Under the pieces are notes generated by a model that was not told where the DNA came from, searched no databases, and saw only the letters and a program-made list of their open reading frames with translations. 64,000 nt of DNA from Zingiber officinale (taxonomy: Eukaryota; Streptophyta; Magnoliopsida; Zingiberales; Zingiberaceae), in contig NC_055988.1 in assembly GCF_018446385.1 (NCBI RefSeq), forward strand, positions 163,134,209 through 163,198,208, in the 5' to 3' direction. Shown here one piece after another: positions 34,945-46,470 of this stretch. Made by a program: the position numbers and the translations under genes. Every line of letters begins with the position of its first letter. Position 1 is the first letter of the stretch.

Positions 34945-35490
34945 GAATTAAGACTACATTTGGAAGGATGTAATTAATTTATCTTATAATATAATCTCAA
35001 TTATACAAGATAATGAAGTTTTATAATCTGGATTATAAAGTAAATGATATGTAATCTGATTATATTACGAGGTCATTGTTTAACTAAAATTTGAATGTCT
35101 AATATACCCCTAATCAGTCGTCGTCCCCTGCCACCGCTTGTCGCCTGCCATCGTCGGTCGCCCGTCGGCCGCCGACCGCCCTCCCGCCGACCGTCAACCT
35201 CCCACCTCCCGCCGCCCGTCGTCGACCGCCGTCCGCCCGTCGACAGTGACCAGTGGTGACGACCGCTAGTTGCCGATGGCTGCTGTAAGTTTCGACAGAG
35301 GTGCGGTTGCGGGGGCCCGTCGGTAAAAGTCGCATAATATTTTTGTCATTTTATAATAATATGAATTACATTCCTTATAAAAAATAATGGACACCAAACA
35401 AAAGAATGTAATAATTATTGTAATCAAATATTACATATATTATATTACCAAACGTAGTAATGTAATCTTGATTACATTTACAGTACAAAT
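34945..35490. mobile_element. MITE-like element with a GC-rich core
   Basis: The outer parts are inverted: actacatttggaaggatgta on the left against the complement of ttaccaaacgtagtaatgta on the right, with many TGTAAT/ATTACA steps. The core (35115-35335) is strikingly GC-rich (gtcg/ccgc units). Ends are approximate. Confidence 0.55.
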
Positions 35491-36405
35491 TTAATTACAT
35501 TATAAGTTCCATTAAGTTCTCAAATTGAAACTCAATTATTTGAAATAATTAATATTAAAAAAATATATTTTTAAAATAACTAAATTCAATTTTTAAATTC
35601 GATCAGGTCCAATCGATTAAATATTTAATCAAAATTTTATATAAAAGGTGACATACTTATTACAAATAAGTAATTAATTCTCAGTAAACATATGATCTCA
35701 AGAAAAAAATTTCCCCTCACTCATTAACCATATTGACAGTCGGTAATAGGTTAATCTCATGATTTTTTTTTTCATAAAATTTAGAAATAGATTATGAAAA
35801 ACCTCTGAAATGAACCTAATTAACTTTTACTATAAACTATTAAAAGATGTTCTTAACTATTTATATCGTAAAAAAATCATTCTAAAAAATTTATGAAAAT
35901 AACATTATTTATAATTTAATATTAAAATTTCCACTGACCACTAGAGAATAGATCAGTATTTGCAATAGTGCATAATTCAAAAATTCAACATCCTTTAATC
36001 CCCCATTTAAAAGAAAAATCGACATCGTAATCCCGGAGACTGCTATCAGATGATGGAGATTTGATTAAAACTGTTCTAGTGTAGCTTTAATCAAGATTAT
36101 TTAAATATAAATTTAATGATGTACTTCATAGATTAAATTACGAGTAAGTGGTTATTTTTAAAATATAACCACTCATGGCTCAGGACCGTCATCAGATCAA
36201 CGACCCAGGACCGCAATCAGACCAATTGCTGAGCTGAATAATTTAATCAAACAAATCATGAATCACATCTCCAATAAAATTGGATTCATAATGACAAAAA
36301 AATAAATTAAATTATGCGTGACATGAAAAATCTCTTTCGATAATTATTCCCCCAAATATATTCACAAGCATAAATTGAATTATCCACCAAAATCTTGATT
36401 ATGAA
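35491..36405. other. Intergenic, 3' side of the small minus-strand gene
   Basis: AT-rich, nothing recognisable apart from a short duplication, aggaccgtcatcagatcaa and aggaccgcaatcagaccaa (36182-36220). Confidence 0.5.
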
Positions 36406-36828
36406 TCAATAATAATCACCTTCAAATTCCTGCAGCACTCTCGCTGGCGCTGCGAACCTCGCCGAGAACGAGCGGGAGACGCTCTCCGGCTCTTCCCACG
36501 TCGACATTCCGTCGTCGAAATTCTGCGCGTAACTGTGCGGATCGTAGAGCGGCGGTGGTGGCGCCGGCAGCTTCTTCCTCTCCCTCGTGATCCGCCTCCA
36601 GAGCCCGCGCAGCTTGGTAATGCTGGCGGGCCGCGGGCGGCGCGCTAAATGGTGGTGGGCAGAGACCAGGCGGGCGAATCCAGCGGAGTTCCGGAGGCCG
36701 GCGACGGGGAGGGTCGGGCAGAGTCCGCAGACTGGATGCCTCTGGAGGCCGGGAGGAGGACTGAGGTAGTAGAAATCCGCCTCCTCCGTGGCGCTTGGGA
36801 TGGCCATGGCCATGGCGTTGAATAACAA
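36406..36828 (-). CDS. Small plant protein of unknown function (stress-induced-like family)
   Basis: Single exon, 140 aa from the first ATG; the Met at residue 6 or 8 (MAMAIPSATEE) is an equally likely start. The centre has a basic helix (KLRGLWRRITRERKK), then a Pro-rich linker and the conserved block YDPHSYAQNFDDG, a Trp-Glu pair (WEEPE) and SRSFSARFA. This arrangement is that of a plant-specific family of short proteins sometimes labelled stress-induced; the molecular role is unknown. No signal peptide or membrane segment is evident. CATATAATAA on the minus strand (36865-36874) could be the TATA box, with a short leader. The reading frame is GC-rich, unlike the AT-rich flanks. It looks intact. 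Confidence 0.75.
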   Translation of the reverse strand: MLFNAMAMAIPSATEEADFYYLSPPPGLQRHPVCGLCPTLPVAGLRNSAGFARLVSAHHHLARRPRPASITKLRGLWRRITRERKKLPAPPPPLYDPHSYAQNFDDGMSTWEEPESVSRSFSARFAAPARVLQEFEGDYY

Positions 36829-37156
36829 ACAAGATGGAGTGATGCGTAATGAGAATATTCCAAGTTATTATATGTGCACGGTGGTGGATGTTGAGTCACG
36901 TTACAGTCATCTCCACCATCCATGGTCGACCAGCCACACATGCTTTAGATTCCGTTACCATCATGGCCAACTTTGGTCATCAATGGCGGCAACTTTTCAC
37001 TTTTGCCCCATCCCCTCAATATTGTCAGACCTAGCCCAATCTCGGGGTGGAGGTTTTGTGCTTTTTGGAATCAGCATCTTTTGGGGTGATATTATGTATT
37101 TCGTAAAAAAGAATAAGTTACTTTTCTCTTTTACCTAGTCGACAGATTTATGAATC

Positions 37157-37440
37157 CATATCCCAATTAATTTTGAGATAAGAGCATTGATGATGCGACA
37201 AATACATATAATACGGCATATTACGAACGGATCAAAATATAATGTGACAATTAAAATTAAGGAGGTATGATAGTTAAGGTTAAAATGAGATGATGGTTCA
37301 AATCAAAAGGAGATAGTAGTGAGTCACTCTCAATAGGACTTAATTTCTCGTTCAGTGCTAAGACTCTCAGTACAAGGACGGTCAGCCAATAGGTCAATCG
37401 GGCTAAAGCAACCTAGTGCTTCTCGCCTGTAGTAAGATAT
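37157..37440 (+). repeat. 284-bp direct repeat, left copy
   Basis: From catatcccaatt to gtagtaagatat. It matches 47188-47471 with equal length and, by eye, a single base difference (acttaattt against acttgattt). It bounds the young Tat element. Confidence 0.95.
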
Positions 37441-38137
37441 CCTGTCCGAACCAAGAGTCAGCGGACGCTGGGCACGTGGCGCTCTCTGCTGGATCCTCGA
37501 GTACTCCGGCGAACCTGCAACAAAACCGAGCCGGGAGGGGTGTCCCGGCGACGGTCCTCCGACGCTCAAGTCAGGCGAGGAATGACAAGAAGGTAGCCTC
37601 AAGATGAAGACGTGCATACCTCCGGTGAAGAAATGGAGGCCTTATATAGACCCCTCGAAGAAGCCTGGGCGCGCCAATCAAAGCAGCCACCTGCATTTGA
37701 CCATGCCCAGGCATGGGTCTGTCAGAAAAGGCGTCCATGAGGCCATACTGCTACTGTATCAACCTTTCCATGATGTGACGGCAAGATCCTCCATCGTGCG
37801 ATCTTATGTACGGCCTAATCATCAGACATGCTTCTGCCGATATTCCATATCCCGAGCCGAGCGCATAGGCCGCTCGGCCGCCTTTTTCTCCCCTCGCCCT
37901 TATTTTGTCCGGGCGGGTTGCCCGCTCGGCTCTTTGGCCCCTGCCGTTCGGGCTCCCGGTCGGCCCTTCGATCCTCCTGCCTTGGCGTCGGAAACCCAAA
38001 CCCATGGATGGGTTATCTAACTCCGCTCGGACATACCCGGATGATCGGCTCGGCCATTAACCGCTTAGTCAGCCCTTCATCGGTTCTCAAGCTGAGACCT
38101 TTCAGGAAGTGGGTTCCCCATTCTTACTGCCGGATCA
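37441..38137 (-). repeat. 3' LTR of the young Tat element (shared part)
   Basis: Aligns with 46475-47187. It continues beyond 38137 into LTR sequence that the other copy has lost; the true inner boundary lies before about 38540. A minus-strand TATATAAG occurs near 37635. Confidence 0.8.
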
Positions 38138-38548
38138 CTTGCCTTCCCTTCAAGTCTAGTCGAAGGAGGCCGTGAGTCCGACTGACTGGACTATATGTGT
38201 CCGAGCGGGCGGTCATCGCCTTACCGTCGCCTATAATATTCTTTGAGCCGTTCGGCCCTTATGGCGGATTCAGCCGCTCGGCTCTTCGTTTTGAATGCCT
38301 CGTCGTTCAATGTGGATGCTTGCTTGTCTAAATCTTCTCGAAAATTGCGCAAATCCTTCCCATTAAGTCGCAACACGCGCGGTATGACGCGCATTAATTG
38401 CGCCTAGTGGCAAGGCGCCACGTGGCTCTTCCCACGTGGCGGCGATGCTTAGTACGATGGGACGCGATTGCTTTGAAATGGACGGGCGGATGTTGGCCTC
38501 GCCTTTCGTGACCTGCATCCGACGGCGGAGGCCGACCAGCCTCGGCAG

Positions 38549-38555
38549 TATAAAA
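38549..38555 (+). promoter_or_regulatory. TATA box of the antisense Tat ORF
   Basis: TATAAAA on the plus strand, with a CT-rich leader downstream and the ORF start near 38793. It suggests that the extra ORF has its own promoter, opposite to the element's gag-pol direction. Confidence 0.6.
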
Positions 38556-39168
38556 TCTTCTTCTCCTCCCTTCGCCGCATGCTTGCTTGCGCGTTGCTTC
38601 TGCTTCGTTCTGTTGCTGCGGCCTCCGGCGATCTAGCGTCTGTTTTTAGGCGGCGATCACCTCATCGGTGATTCTTTTCACCCGTTTCCTTCCCAGTGAG
38701 TCTTCTTCCTTCACTTACTAGGTCTTCTCTGCTCATTTCGCCCCTTTCGTTTCCCTGCCTTTGATTTCTTGCTATTCTCTTGCCTCTCCGAGATGGCAAG
38801 TTCCTCTGAACCCGTCACTCACGTTCACGGTCCCTGGTATATGACCATGGAGAGTCGGTTTGATGAGGAGGGTGCCCGGCGCCTCGTTCGGACGTATGGG
38901 ATCCCTGATGACCACGAAATAATTATAGCCAGCCCGTCCGATCGGCCCCATAACCCGCCGATCGGCACCATTTGCTTTTTTCTAGACCAATTCCAGGGCG
39001 GCCTTAGATTTCCTACCCATCCATTCATTTTGGAGGTTTGTAATTATTTCCGCATCCCGCTCGGCCAGCTCGTACCGAACTCCTTTAGGTTGCTGAGCGG
39101 GGTGGTTGTCCTCTTTAAGCTGCATAGTATCCCACTTGACCCCAAAATATTCCACTTCTTCTTCTACC

Positions 39169-42072
39169 TAGACCTGACCACGGTTCGGAACCGACGGTTC
39201 GACGGTTCGGAACCGCCGGTTCGACGGTTCCAGGCAGGTCGACCCTTAACCTTAACCGCCCAAGACGGTTACGGTTCACGGTTCAGAACCGCCGGTTCAC
39301 GGTTCGGTTCACGGTTCGTCACGGTTCGTCACGGTTCAAGATTAATATGTTAATAAAAATTAAAAATTAAAAATTAAACATTAAACATTAAAAATTAGAA
39401 ATTAAAATTTATTAAAAAAAGGGCTTGCACTTATTTAAGTTGCCTACGTATCCCTTTAGGGGAATCAAAGCCCACGTAGTTCTTTTACATTTTTATCCTT
39501 TTAAATTTTCATTCACTTCCATTTCCTGTTCCTGTCGTATTTGTTCCTTCAGTATCAAAATCTTCAACTTCGTCATCTGAAAGTTGCATTCCTTGGATTC
39601 TTTTCTCCGCTCTGATCCAATCGTCCAGTAATGCTTGGGCTTCCAATGAGTCAGGAGACAAAGTTGATCGTCGTTCATCTAATATGTTGCCGCCGGCACT
39701 GAACGTCTGCTCCACAGCAACAGTTGACAAGCTAAAATTTCTTTTGCGATCACGGAGAAGACGGAAAGCTTTGAGCCTTATGTGACCACCACTTTAAGAT
39801 ATCGAAGTTTTCGCTATCTGCTTCATTAAAATCAAAAGAAGTCGTAAAATAATTCTCAAGTTCCTGTGTGGAACTTGAGGATCCCCGTCAGACGTTTTGT
39901 CCGTTCTTTTAATAAGAGTTGTGCTTTTGTAAGTTTTAAATTACTACTAGTAGTTTGTTGAATTTCAGAAATATTAATTTGTGTTCCATATTTTGCATAA
40001 TATTGATTATAAATATCATATAAATAAATTCTAACATTATATATAATATTAACTGGATCAGGGGAAGAAGAATCTTTAATTGGAATTAAAGCGTCATAAT
40101 ATAAAGTTAACATTTCTTGTAAAACTTCTAATTTAAATCTAGGATCTAAAGCAAATGCAATTAAATAAATTTCAGGAATTAAATAAAAATATTTTTCCCA
40201 TTTAGTTTTCATAGCTAAGATGCAAGGAGATAAAGATTCATTATTAATATGTTCATTTAAAACTAATACTATATTAGAAAAATTTTCTAAAACTAATTGA
40301 GCAGTGGGATAATAAACACCGGAAAGTTGTTCGGTTGCATCATTAAATACTTTTAAAATTTCACAAATACTACTACAAATATTCCATTGTTGTGAAAATA
40401 AATATATATTAGCATTAGTGTTTTGTGCAAAAAATGAACATAATAATTCTTTATATTGAAATGAATCTTGTAATAATTGGTATGTTGAATTCCAACGTGT
40501 TAGTACATCACGTGGAAATTTTTTAGGTCTCATTCCATTAATTTTACAAAACCTACCCCATTGTTTCATTATAGATGGATGAGACCATAAATAAGAAATT
40601 GCAATTCTAATTGGTTTAATATAACTTTCTAAAATTTTTAAACCATCTTGAACACATAAATTTAAAACATGGCATACACAACGAATATGAAAAAATAAAC
40701 CTCCAATAATAGGTTGACAAACAAATTTTAGATCATCTATACAAGCGGTATTAGAACTAGCATTATCTAATGATATTGAAAATATTTTATGAGTTAAACC
40801 ATATTCTTCTAAAATTAAACATAATAATTGTGCGATATTATGAGCATTATGTGATTCATCAAAACTCTATAAGCTAATAATTTTTTTTGGAGATTCCAAG
40901 AGTTATCGATCCAATGGCAAGTCACACCCATATACGAATGTGTTTGCCAATGATCACTCCAAATATCGGAACATAAAGAAACTTTATTATCTAATTTACT
41001 AAATTCATCAATTAAATTCTTTTTCCTTGTTTTACTAATTTTTAATTGTACGAGTAAGTGTAGTCCTAGGAACACGTTTAGCACATGGATTAAGAGATTC
41101 TTTACAAAAATCTTCAAATGTGCATTTAGATCCAAAACTAAAAGAAAGATGTTCTACGGAAACAAATTTAGCTAATGATTCTCTTAATTTATTATCCGAA
41201 TATAAAAATAAACCGGAATCGGTACTACCGCTAGTTGAAGAAAATCTTGATAATTGTGTTTGAGAACGGTCGAGTCCATATTCCGTCGGGTGCTTCGTTT
41301 CTACATGTCGTTTCAACGACCCATAGCCGCCGCCGGCTTGGAATTTGTAGGAAGCATTGCAGTGCTTACATTTTGCACGCATTTCTCCCGACGGAAGAGT
41401 GACCTTCTCAAAATGTTTAGTAAAATAGAAGATTTTAGAGGAGGAAGTTCCCGAACCTTAGAAGTAATTGCATCGGTACTTCCTTGTGTGTCGGGTGTCG
41501 GATTCGGAAGATGCTCGATCTCATCATCGGTGGATTGAATGTTGGGGTCCTCCTCCCGCGGATTCATTATTTGCTTTCCCTTCCGAGCTCGAGATGATGC
41601 ACCTCCGCGGCCTCCTTCCATTGTAATTGAAAACGAAAGCGTGTAGAGATTAGAGAATACGAAAATGAGATTAAGAGTAGAGAAGATGTGTGTGAAAATG
41701 ATGAAATAAGCTCTCTATTTATAGAGTTTTGATAGTAACGGACACTAAATCATAGTCATTGATCAAAAAACGGTCAAATGATCCTAACCGTTGAAAAAAT
41801 ACCTAAAAACCCCCCAAACGGCTATGAACCGCCGGTTAACCGGCGGTTCAAGCCGTTACAAAAAAAAAAATTCTGCGGCTGAACCGCCGGTTCAACCCGC
41901 CGGTTAACCGGCGGTTCGCCGGTTTTACATCCAATGAACCGGAACCGGCCCGGCAACTTGCCAGGCCGGTTCCGGTTCGACCCGGTGAACCGGATCAACG
42001 GGCAACCGGCCCGTTGACCCGGTTACGGGCCCGGGCCGGGTCCGGGCCAGACCCGGCCCGGGGTCGGGTCTA
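39169..42072 (-). mobile_element. hAT DNA transposon, 2904 bp
   Basis: Flanked by the 8-bp TSD cttctacc (39161-39168 and 42073-42080). The terminal inverted repeats are TAGACCTGACC at the left and, read on the minus strand, TAGACCCGACC at the right. Subterminal regions are packed with AACCGCCGGTT/AACCGGCGGTT-type motifs (39180-39330 and 41820-42060). One transposase gene lies inside on the minus strand. It interrupts the extra ORF of the Tat element, so it inserted later. Confidence 0.95.
39493..41621 (-). pseudogene. hAT transposase, broken by frameshifts
   Basis: Order of domains on the minus strand: acidic N-terminus (41621-about 41420), BED zinc finger with CKHC and HVETKH (about 41380-41280), the first catalytic region around SLCSDIWSD (about 41000-40960), a segment with DNASSN and HIRCVCHVLNL (about 40780-40660), a helical hAT-like middle (40569-39856), and the C-terminal dimerisation motif STVAVEQTFSAGGNILDERR (39730-39670). 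Frame changes are seen near 41400, 40870 and 39750, so it is non-functional as read. The family cuts and pastes DNA; hAT enzymes use a D-D-E site. Few lesions suggest a fairly recent insertion. Confidence 0.88.
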
Positions 42073-43811
42073 CTTCTACCCCAAACAATCCGAGTTGGGC
42101 ACTTTCATTTTCCAGAGTAGAATAGGCTTTAAATTTTTTGATAATATGCCGACCTCCAACAAGCACTGGAAGGAATTTTTCTTCTACATCCGACTTCCCG
42201 AGGCCATTTGAACCAAATGGCGGCATCATTGTCGACTCGGTAGGAGCTCGGCAAGTTCGTATAATCCACCTATCTTCATGCAATAATTGGTTGTCCGTCA
42301 CGATACAAGATCGACCGATTCTTTGCTCAAGGTGTTATATATTTTGGGTTATCTCCCGTTCGGCCAATCTTCCCTACCGTATGGGTAAGAGACTCTTTAT
42401 CCCTTTACCTTTTTATCTAACTGATTTTAATTTCTCCTATTGCAGCGAAGTCATGTGGCGCGCTACCGCTCATCTGAAACTCAAGGCCGTGGAGATCGAG
42501 GCGGCCACCAAAGGAGCTCGCCGAGCGGGGTCTCATCCCCACCGCCCGGCAGATGCGGGAGAGGGGGGGGCGCAGTTCGCCCCCATCCGCTTCAACGGAG
42601 GTTGAGGCGGATCCTGTTTCCTCGGCTCCCGCCGAGCTGGGAATTCCCCCGTCCGGGGATCCACCGCTAGAACTTCGGCGAAAACGTCGAAGAGACTCCG
42701 GTCCTCCGCCACCCCAAGAGGGGGAACCACACGAGCCGATCGGCGTTACTTCGTCCGATCGCACGCCGTCGCAGATCGGGACTCCTGTGACATCGCCTCC
42801 TGCGCAGCCCACCGACTCTCCTCCCCGGACTCGTCGCCGCTTACATCGGTTGGGCGAAACTTCCACCATAGGGGAGTCCTCTGGCCAGGCGACTGCAACT
42901 GAAGAAGCGCCGACCGGCCACCCAACCATCAAGACCACCCTCCGATTCCCATCGGAGGAATATTTACTGTCCGCCGATCGGCCCTCAAGTCCCGTTCACG
43001 AAATAACCTTGACGGGTCCGCTTGCCAAGCTTTTTGAGGACGCGCAGATTCAAGCGGCCCTCATGACGCCCAAGCAGCTCGGCGACAACAACATGCAACA
43101 GGCCACTCAGGTATTCATTTTTCTTCCTGTTCCATGCCACTATTTGATTCCTGATTTCGTTATTTCCTTTACAGCGCTGGGCTGAGCAAATCGCCACTAG
43201 CCGTCGGCTAGCCGAGCTGGAGGGTCTCCTGGAAAAACTTCAATTGTCGGGGGGTCCGTCGGCCGAGCGGGGGAAACAAACCCTCGAGGCCGAACAGAAG
43301 AAGGCTGCCGATCTGGCTGCGGAGGTGGCCCGACTCGAAGACTTGGTGAAGAAACGGGACGGGGACGTGAAGCGCGCCAGTGGCCGGAAGAGGCGAGCGA
43401 TTGCTGATCTGGATAAAATGAAAGTTAAAGTCCGGGCCCTAGATCAGCAATCTAAGAAACTAGAGGCCGATCTGAATGCCGATCCGTTCGGCAGAGCGCA
43501 CAAAGGCCGAGGTGGACTTGAAGGCTGTACAAGACACCTTAACCGCTTCCCGAGCGGCCCTCAGAAAATATAAAGAGGGAGAGCCGAGTCGCCTAGCTGC
43601 AGCGCGCCAAGAATACCTCCACTCGGAGAGGTTCGGCGTAAAATTCGGTGGCAACGTCTCTTCCACCTTCGCCGAAGCGGTCAAAGTCACGATGACATAC
43701 TTGAAGAAAGGGGGCCACCTTCCCGAGGGAATGCATATTCCCGCCTCCGCCCTGGCGGCCCTGATTGATGATATTCCGGACGCCTTCTTCAACTTTGAAG
43801 ACCCTGAGTGA

Positions 43812-44182
43812 GGCGGGTTATTTCAAGTACCTTCTGTATTTCATCCGCTCGGCGGATGTAAAATTTTTGTACCTGCCGTTCGGCATAATTCTTCTAATGA
43901 AACTCTGTTCCTTTGCTTGTTTTCCTACTCATCGTCCCTGATGTTCTTTGGTTTACTTATCGTTGATACTTAGAGTCAGTCTTGCTCGTAAGAGTTCTCC
44001 TTCACGCGTCCGATCGGCTTGGCATATTGCATAGAGCCCGAGCGAGGTGGCCTACTCTCTTTGCATGTATCCTGCCTTTGTGAAGTCCACAAACGCCGAG
44101 TATCGAAGGACTAACTCCCAATCGGGCCTGAACGTTTTAATATTTGTAGTTTCCACGATTTCTTACTCTGGCATTCGTTATT
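43812..44182. other. Non-coding spacer of the Tat element
   Basis: 3' side of the antisense ORF and run-in to the 58-bp array; no separate gene is supported. Confidence 0.5.
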
Positions 44183-45016
44183 CCGCTCGGGATGTTTATA
44201 GCCGATCGGCGCGGCTCTCGATTTTTAACGACGGTGCTCGTCGGCGCGGATGTTTTTCGGCGCAGATGTTTATAGCCGATCGGCGCGGCTCTCGATTTTT
44301 AACGACGGTGTTCGTCGGTCTTTCCGCTCGGTTTTTATAGCCGGTCGGCGCGACTCTCGATTTTTAACGACGGTGCTCGTCGGTCTTCCGCTCGGTTTTT
44401 ATAGCCGGTCGGCGCGGCTCTCCATCTTTAACGACGGTGCTCGTCGGTCTTTCCGCTCGGAGGGTTTATAGACGCCGGCACGTCTCTTGATCTTTAACGA
44501 CGGTGCTCGTCGGTCTTCCGCTCGGAGGGTTTATAGACGCCGGCGCGGCTCTCGATCTTTAACGACGGTGCTCGTCGGCGCGGATATTTATAGCCGGTCG
44601 GCGCGGCTCTCGATCTTTAACGACGGTGCTCGTCGGCGCGGATATTTATAGCCGGTCGGCGCGGCTCTCGATCTTTAACGACGGTGCTCGTCGGCGCGGA
44701 TATTTATAGCCGGTCGGCGCGGCTCTCGATCTTTAACGACGGTGCTCGTCGGCGCGGATATTTATAGCCGGTCGGCGCGGCTCTCGATCTTTAACGACGG
44801 TGCTCGTCGGCGCGGATATTTATAGCCGGTCGGCGCGGCTCTCGATCTTTAACGCCGGTGCTCGTCGGCGCGGATATTTATAGCCGGTCGGCGCGGCTCT
44901 CGATCTTTAACGACGGTGCTCGTCGGCGCGGATATTTATAGCCGGTCGGCGCGGCTCTCGATCTTTAACGACGGTGCTCGTCGGCGCGGATATTTATAGC
45001 CGGTCGGCGCGGCTCT
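44183..45016 (+). repeat. 58-bp tandem array inside the Tat element
   Basis: Unit tatttatagccggtcggcg plus cggctctcgatctttaacg and a ctcgtcggcgcgga end, exactly 58 bp. The right half (about 44576-45016) is nearly perfect, and the left units are diverged with lengths of about 54-60 bp. About 14 units in all. Confidence 0.95.
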
Positions 45017-45470
45017 ACGGTTTAACGTCTGGGCTAGACGGCCGTTAAGGCTAATTTTGACACTTCCGTTCGGCGTAGCTCTTTGTCCTTCACCCAGCTT
45101 GGATAATGCCCTCCTGGCCGAACGGCTCAGGGTCTACTTCGTCGAGTATTTTGGCTCGGATAATATACCTCCATTCGAATGGTACGGGGCCTTCGATCCT
45201 CGAGCGCTTGGCTCGACCCATTTACCTCCGGCCGAACGGCGCGGGGCCTTCGTTCCTCGAGCGCTTGGCTCGACCAATTTACCTCCGGCCGAACGGCACG
45301 GGTTATTTGCTTACAAGTCTTAACCATATAAACCTCCCGGCCGATCGGCTCGGGGGCCTTCGCGCTACGATGATAATGCCTTATATTCGCTCCTTTGACT
45401 TTTCATCTCTGCATTTCAAGTATTTAGTCGAAAAATGAAATACACAGGGTGATTTACAGTGATACACCTT
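45017..45470. other. Spacer between 58-bp array and integrase end
   Basis: Contains a second small duplication (cctcgagcgcttggctcgac and ttacctccggccgaacggc twice, 45190-45300). No gene is supported. Confidence 0.6.
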
Positions 45471-45773
45471 TCACCCCGCCCGGTAAGGCTGGAGGTGGTT
45501 CGCGCTCCACGGCCTATCTAGCTGCCGTCCGTCCTCATCCTCCAGATAATACGCGCCCGAGCGGAGCTTTTCGATGATTTTGAAAGGGCCTGCCCATGGC
45601 GCTTCAAGCTTGCCGACGTCGCCGACCGGCTTGACTTTCTTCCAGACAAGATCGCCGACTTGGAATGATCTGGGAATTACGCGCCGGTTGTAGTTTTGCT
45701 TCATCCGCTGACGGTATGCCATCAGCCGAACGGACGCCTTTGCCCTCTCCTCTTCTACCAAGTCCAGCTCCAT
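45471..45773 (-). pseudogene. Integrase C-terminal end of Tat Gypsy pol
   Basis: 100-residue remnant with the chromatin-side C-terminal module of Gypsy integrases: QNYNRRVIPRSFQVGDLVW, a GKLEAPWAGPFKI motif (GPF) and the terminal RPWSANHLQPYRAG. The catalytic core is missing. It sits only about 50 bp from the end of gag, so nearly all of pol has been deleted. Confidence 0.85.
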
Positions 45774-45822
45774 GTTTCTTCGTTCGGTGTTGTCATCATC
45801 ATAGCTCTGGATCCTGGCTGAC

Positions 45823-46425
45823 TCAACGCCGACTGCTGGCGAAGTGGTGGAGGAAGGCCGTTCGGAATTCCTTGAAGCTCGTGATGGATCCGTCCGGCAA
45901 CCTTCGAAACCACCGTTGAGCCGATCCCGAGAGGATGGTAAGGAAAACTCTACACTTTACTCCATCTGTGTACTGATGGAGCGTGACTGTATTATCGAAC
46001 TTACCCAGATGATCATCCGGGTCCGTTGATCCATTGTATTCGCCGATCGTCGGAGGCACGTAGTGCTTGGGCAGAGGGTCTCGTAGGATAACCTCCGAAA
46101 ATTGACGATTGATCCGCTCGGGGGAGGAGTCCGCTCGGGGAGCTTTCCCCTTCCTGTCATCCCGCCTTGGCATTTCATCTGAGGAAGATCCTCTATCTCT
46201 TCGGGCTGGTATGGCTTCAGGGGTGCGAAACAAGGCCCGATGGAATGCGACGGTGGTTGGAGGTGCTTCCGCTCGGCCACCAGACGCAGATGTTGCTTGT
46301 TGCTCCGCCCGCTCGGCGGATGCTTTTTGTTTTTGCTCCATGAGTTTGGCGGCCCTCATCTCAACCAGAGCCTCGAGTTCTTCTGTTGAAAGCATCACCG
46401 TGTGTTGTCGTCCAGCCTCGTCCAT
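45823..46425 (-). CDS. Tat-type Gypsy gag (truncated)
   Basis: About 200 codons from the Met of MDEAGRQHTVMLSTEELEAL. A charged N-terminal coil is followed by the capsid domain with PPTIGEYNGSTDPDDHLGKF, AQRWFRRLPDGSI and EFRTAFLHHFASSRR, where the frame ends. Full-length Gag of this lineage continues into a zinc knuckle and protease, which are absent. The element's tRNA primer site lies 27 bp upstream. The frame is clean, in line with a young but internally deleted copy. Confidence 0.85.
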   Translation of the reverse strand: MDEAGRQHTVMLSTEELEALVEMRAAKLMEQKQKASAERAEQQATSASGGRAEAPPTTVAFHRALFRTPEAIPARRDRGSSSDEMPRRDDRKGKAPRADSSPERINRQFSEVILRDPLPKHYVPPTIGEYNGSTDPDDHLGKFDNTVTLHQYTDGVKCRVFLTILSGSAQRWFRRLPDGSITSFKEFRTAFLHHFASSRR

Positions 46426-46451
46426 TGTCTCCGATCGGATGCAGGAGCGTT

Positions 46452-46467
46452 CCCACAGACGGCGCCA
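46452..46467 (-). other. Primer-binding site of the young Tat element
   Basis: The minus strand reads TGGCGCCGTCTGTGGG, the usual plant Gypsy (Tat/Athila group) site, 3 bp from the LTR start at 46471. Confidence 0.9.
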
Positions 46468-46470
46468 ATT

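Larger units (their letters stand above)
38793..43811 (+). pseudogene. Antisense extra ORF of Tat element (putative gypsy-type transposon domain), split by hAT
   Basis: Encoded opposite to gag-pol between integrase and the 3' LTR, a placement known for some Tat-lineage elements. The N-terminal part (38793-39168) starts MASSSEPVTHVHGPWY and includes FPTHPFILEVCNYFRIPLGQ. Coding resumes after the hAT insertion (42081 on, KQSELGTFIFQSRIGFKFF). A Pro/Ser-rich middle (about 42550-43100), a long Glu/Lys/Ala coiled coil (43200-43560) and a C-terminal block with FGVKFGGNVSSTFAEAVKV and PDAFFNFEDPE follow. Introns are likely between the parts. The function of these proteins is unknown. The homologous remnant on the other Tat element is at 51692-53698. 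Confidence 0.75.

Noticed and set aside
35114-35335. 73-codon Arg/Gly-rich minus-strand frame
   Set aside because: Low-complexity translation of the GC-rich MITE core with no family resemblance.
37604-38175. Long plus- and minus-strand frames (also 46624-47201)
   Set aside because: They lie in the two LTRs of the Tat element, are duplicated with it and have no domain. GC-rich LTRs give open frames by chance.
42417-42938. 173-codon minus-strand frame
   Set aside because: Antisense shadow of the Pro/Ser-rich middle of the plus-strand Tat extra ORF.
44183-45016. Regular repeat spacing as a CRISPR array
   Set aside because: Units are head-to-tail 58-bp tandem copies without unique spacers, in a eukaryotic retroelement.
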